DNA of 64,000 bases, from NCBI RefSeq assembly GCF_011751075.1, contig NZ_JAALLN010000023.1, forward strand, positions 1 through 64,000, given 5' to 3'. Below, piece after piece: positions 61,580 through 64,000 of this stretch. Under the pieces are notes generated by a model, which was not told the origin of the DNA, did not search any database, and was given only the letters and a program-made list of their open reading frames with translations. Position numbers and translations under genes: made by a program. Within the stretch, counting starts at the first letter, position 1, and each line of letters begins with the position of its first letter. This DNA comes from Flavobacterium poyangense. GTDB lineage: Bacteria > Bacteroidota > Bacteroidia > Flavobacteriales > Flavobacteriaceae.

Positions 61580-61611
61580 AAATCTGACAAGTTTTAAAAC
61601 CTGTCAGATTT
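61580..61611. repeat. Third copy of the CCTGTCRGG-type hairpin
   Basis: Arms AAATCTGACAAG (61580-61591) and CCTGTCAGATTT (61600-61611), one mismatch, loop TTTTAAAA. Same plan as the two hairpins near 26812-26950. Confidence 0.65.
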
Positions 61612-61703
61612 ATTATTCTGAAATTCGGGAAAGACAGTTAATCAAAAAACTCCTTCTCTTCGTAATGAACCGGCATGATTGAGATTCCTTTTTGTAGCAA
61701 TAA

Positions 61704-61805
61704 GTTGTTAGCTACGCAAAGAATCTTGTCCCAAGCATTATTGTTATTGAAGAAGACAATTATGATCCTTTTGGGTTAAAGTTTACAAACATGGTGACAT
61801 CCTAG
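61704..61805 (+). pseudogene. Remnant of an RHS-repeat-associated core
   Basis: A short open segment reads IEEDNYDPFGLKFTNM before a TAG at 61803. The conserved end of Bacteroidota RHS/YD-repeat core domains is very similar (ENNYYPFGLKHKGYN), so this looks like a leftover fragment of a polymorphic-toxin-type gene. Nothing upstream continues the frame: a TAA stands at 61701-61703. Confidence 0.55.
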
Positions 61806-61971
61806 ATTATCTCCGCTTAATTTGAAACCCTCAGCGTTTGCTGAGGATTTCGATGTTTATGGCGCTACCTTAATACTCTGGTACTTAGTTCTAAAAAGAG
61901 AAAATGCTTCCGTACCTAATGAAAGATAAACCTTTAAAATGAAATTACAGGAAAAACCAAATCTTTCGGTT

Positions 61972-63567
61972 TTATTTGCCTTTTTCTTTTTTCTGCACTT
62001 CCAGCACCTGTTCCACTAAGTTAGAAGCATCAAATGTGCTTCCTTTTTGAACAGGAGGATATTCGATGAGTGTTTTTAGATGCTGCTGTGCCAGTTCCAT
62101 TATCGGAGCCACCACCCATGAGGTGCGCTGTGCCATATGTCCATAGGAATCTTTGGTATCGTAACTTTCAAAAGGATCACTACGGAGATTAAAAATCAAG
62201 TAACCCCTTGGCGTTATGTCGTCATAATAATCTTCTCTGGTGCTGAAATGAATTTTCCAAGGTCCCTTTCTTACAGCCATTAATTTGCTTTCGTGATAAT
62301 ACATAAAATCATCCCTGCTGCTTTTTTTAGTTTTCTCCAGCCAGTAGTCCAGATTATTAACGCCGTCTATATACTGATTTTTCTCTTTTTTGATGTTTTC
62401 GTTAATATTTGCAACCCCAGCTGCGGTGGCAAATGTGGTAAACATGTCCATATGTGCCTGAATGCCATTGTCAATCTGATTGGGTTTAATCACGCCGGGC
62501 CAGCGGAGCATAGATATCACACGCAGACCTCCTTCGTATGTGGTCATTTTCTCACCACGGAAAGGCGATGTAGCCCCGTAAGGCCAGGAAGAATGTTCCG
62601 GACCATTATCGGTAGAGTACCAGATAATAGTATTTTCATCCAAACCTTGTGATTTCAGCCAATCCAATACTAATCCAACATCGTGGTCATGCTGCATCAT
62701 ACCTCCTCCATGCATGTCCTGATCATGCGTAATGGTATCAGCGGCATGCTCCCATTTCTCACTCAAATGAGTATAAAGATGCATACGGCTTGTATTAAGC
62801 CATACGAAAAAAGGTTTCCCGTCATCTTTAGATTTTTTCATAAATTCTTCGGCTTTTGGAATCACCTCAGAAGCATCAAAATCTTTCATTCTCTCGATGG
62901 TTAAAGGGCCGGTATCTTCTATTTTCTGCTTTCCAACTTTTCCAAACTTGGGATCAATGGTCGGGTCATCTTTTGCAGTTGCAAAAGAATGCAGGACGCC
63001 ACGTGTACCAAATTTTTTTGCAAAAGCCTCTGGTCCTCCGGGATAATTTTTTGCATAATTTTTGTAACCCTCATATTCTGCCTGTTCCTGCGTATTAAGA
63101 TGGTAAAGGTTTCCGTAGAACTCATCAAAACCATGTACGGTAGGAAGGTGCTCGTTTCGGTCACCTAAATGGTTTTTACCAAACTGCCCTGTAGAATATC
63201 CTACTTTCTTAAGCACTTCTGCCAGACTCGGTGAAGCTGCCTGAAGCCCTAATTTATCTCCAGGAACTCCAACCGTCACCATTCCCGAACGGATGGGATA
63301 CTGTCCTGTTATAAATGCAGCGCGGCCTGCTGTACAGGAAGGCTGTGCATAATGATCTGTAAAACGTATCCCTTCATAACCAATGCGGTCTATATTGGGA
63401 GTAGTGTAACCCATAACTCCCATTCCATACGAGCTTACATTTTCCCAGCCTATATCATCTCCCCAGATAACAAGTATGTTGGGTTGTTTTTTCTGTGCCG
63501 CCACATTTATGACAGCAGCAATAATAAAAACCATTACTCCTAAAAATTGATGTTTACGCTTTTTCAT
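61972..63567 (-). CDS. Arylsulfatase (S1 family, formylglycine type)
   Basis: 531 aa with a signal peptide (MVFIIAAVINVAAQ). Metal-binding WGDDIGWEN (Asp37, Asp38) and the modification site PSCTAGRAAFITGQYP, with Cys78 as the residue converted to formylglycine; the site is C-x-A-x-R rather than the commoner C-x-P-S-R. WYSTDNGPEHS carries later metal ligands. Probably hydrolyses sulfate esters in the periplasm. No maturase (anSME) gene is in the window, and no polysaccharide-utilisation partner is adjacent. Confidence 0.9.
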   Translation of the reverse strand: MKKRKHQFLGVMVFIIAAVINVAAQKKQPNILVIWGDDIGWENVSSYGMGVMGYTTPNIDRIGYEGIRFTDHYAQPSCTAGRAAFITGQYPIRSGMVTVGVPGDKLGLQAASPSLAEVLKKVGYSTGQFGKNHLGDRNEHLPTVHGFDEFYGNLYHLNTQEQAEYEGYKNYAKNYPGGPEAFAKKFGTRGVLHSFATAKDDPTIDPKFGKVGKQKIEDTGPLTIERMKDFDASEVIPKAEEFMKKSKDDGKPFFVWLNTSRMHLYTHLSEKWEHAADTITHDQDMHGGGMMQHDHDVGLVLDWLKSQGLDENTIIWYSTDNGPEHSSWPYGATSPFRGEKMTTYEGGLRVISMLRWPGVIKPNQIDNGIQAHMDMFTTFATAAGVANINENIKKEKNQYIDGVNNLDYWLEKTKKSSRDDFMYYHESKLMAVRKGPWKIHFSTREDYYDDITPRGYLIFNLRSDPFESYDTKDSYGHMAQRTSWVVAPIMELAQQHLKTLIEYPPVQKGSTFDASNLVEQVLEVQKKEKGK

Positions 63568-63654
63568 AACTTTTACTAATTAAGGAACTATTATAAACTC
63601 AAATGGAACATATTAAAAACCACTAAGTTAAAAATAAATATTAGTCTTTTACTT

Positions 63655-64000
63655 ATAATTAATATTTTTGCAACTTATAACTTCGGACGTGTTTCTAGTA
63701 ATGTTAAGATCTTTTCATAAGAAATAAAAGAATCTCTTCTTCTAGTGCATTTGATGGTCAATTGGAATTCAGTTTGACTCTTTTCCTGCAGGTGCTTCCT
63801 CTCCAAAATAATATCTATTGAGCCGTTAGTATTTTTTTTGAAGACCGGGAGTTGTAGGAACTCGGTCAAAATATTTTGAATTTTTAATTACTCCATGAGT
63901 TTCAAAGTCATAAACCGTAACCGACCATTATAACTTTACGGGAACATTTGGAAACAAATACAGTTGATGCGATTTTGCCCCTTTAAGAGCCTGACTCTTT
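63655..64000 (-). pseudogene. Decayed DUF1254/DUF1214-domain gene, cut by window edge
   Basis: Read on the minus strand from 64000, the frame gives ALKGAKSHQLYLFPNVPVKL, a stop, then WSVTVYDFETHGVIKN. After a frameshift come NTNGSIDI and FGEEAPAGKESN, then a stop where the family has Trp. This order matches the C-terminal DUF1214 part of DUF1254/DUF1214 proteins (PPNVPAK..WSVTVYD, NPDGSVD, FGP.APAGKE.NW). At least two nonsense codons and frameshifts are present, so it is not functional. The 64-codon open frame at 63675-63869 is only one piece of it. Confidence 0.75.

Larger units (their letters stand above)
61274..61971. other. 698-bp gap with hairpin and RHS remnant
   Basis: Between two minus-strand genes. 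It holds a CCTGTCAGATTT hairpin (61580-61611), an RHS-core remnant (61704-61805) and a small CCTCAGC/GCTGAGG hairpin (61829-61846). The first about 300 bp show no gene. Confidence 0.5.

Noticed and set aside
61639..61773. Minus-strand open segment ending KGISIMPVHYEEKEFFD
   Set aside because: It has no start codon in context, overlaps the RHS remnant on the other strand and matches nothing I recognise; it may be another fragment.

Overview
The window looks like chromosomal DNA of a Flavobacterium-type bacterium (Bacteroidota, Flavobacteriaceae). It is AT-rich and encodes the type IX secretion protein PorQ. It has head-GIN (DUF2807), DUF2911, DUF1569 and DUF1684 proteins typical of the group, and rpsA has a textbook Bacteroidota promoter (TTTG, 19 bp, TAnnTTTG). 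Species cannot be named from the sequence alone.

Layout. 1-290: the 3' end of a 5S rRNA (end of a ribosomal operon), then tRNA-Leu(UAA). 549-2883: an overlapping PAP2 phosphatase / phosphoethanolamine transferase pair that probably remodels lipid A. 3203-5847: small accessory genes, endonuclease III and an alpha/beta hydrolase. 5988-13326: glycogen metabolism (glgA, glgC, glgB, GH31 alpha-glucosidase). 13411-15848: M48 lipoprotein protease and a UMF1-type MFS carrier. 16063-19036: ECF sigma factor, a probable membrane-anchored regulator and two beta-rich cell-surface proteins. 19689-25990: lon, porQ, an L,D-transpeptidase-like gene, cmk and a nucleoside permease. 26123-26790: a HigB/HigA-type toxin-antitoxin pair. 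27120-28895: rpsA.

29268-39741 is the accessory island and the most unusual part. It holds an ExbD-like gene and a 1172-aa patatin-like lipase whose catalytic motifs are separated by about ten membrane segments. A decayed second copy of the ExbD 3' end lies beyond the lipase. Then come four tandem paralogues of a family I do not recognise: a HAD-like head of about 215 residues, an unalignable low-complexity middle, and a short conserved C-terminal tail. Two paralogues keep the Asp nucleophile and two have lost it, which fits a diversifying effector or decoy family. No export system is visible, so function is inference.

39935-49121: fasciclin protein, RhtA-like exporter, a 46-aa gene, a serine hydrolase, two tandem BlaI/M56 sensor pairs behind one palindromic operator region, and an MFS carrier. 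49219-54010: DUF1684, TatD, TcdA, HAD hydrolase, DUF2911, and a two-TM four-helix protein. 54163-61273: a PIG-L deacetylase / 35-aa membrane microprotein / sodium:solute symporter operon, a His/Asp-tailed exported protein and an Omp85-like outer-membrane protein. 61274-64000: an RHS-core remnant, a sulfatase and a decayed DUF1254/DUF1214 gene running off the edge.

Intergenic regions are full of 7-bp tandem repeats. Three apparent families (TTGAAAC, TTGGAAT, GTGGGAT) fit one degenerate heptamer, NTGRRAY. They form arrays and long hairpins, several of which are placed to act as terminators.
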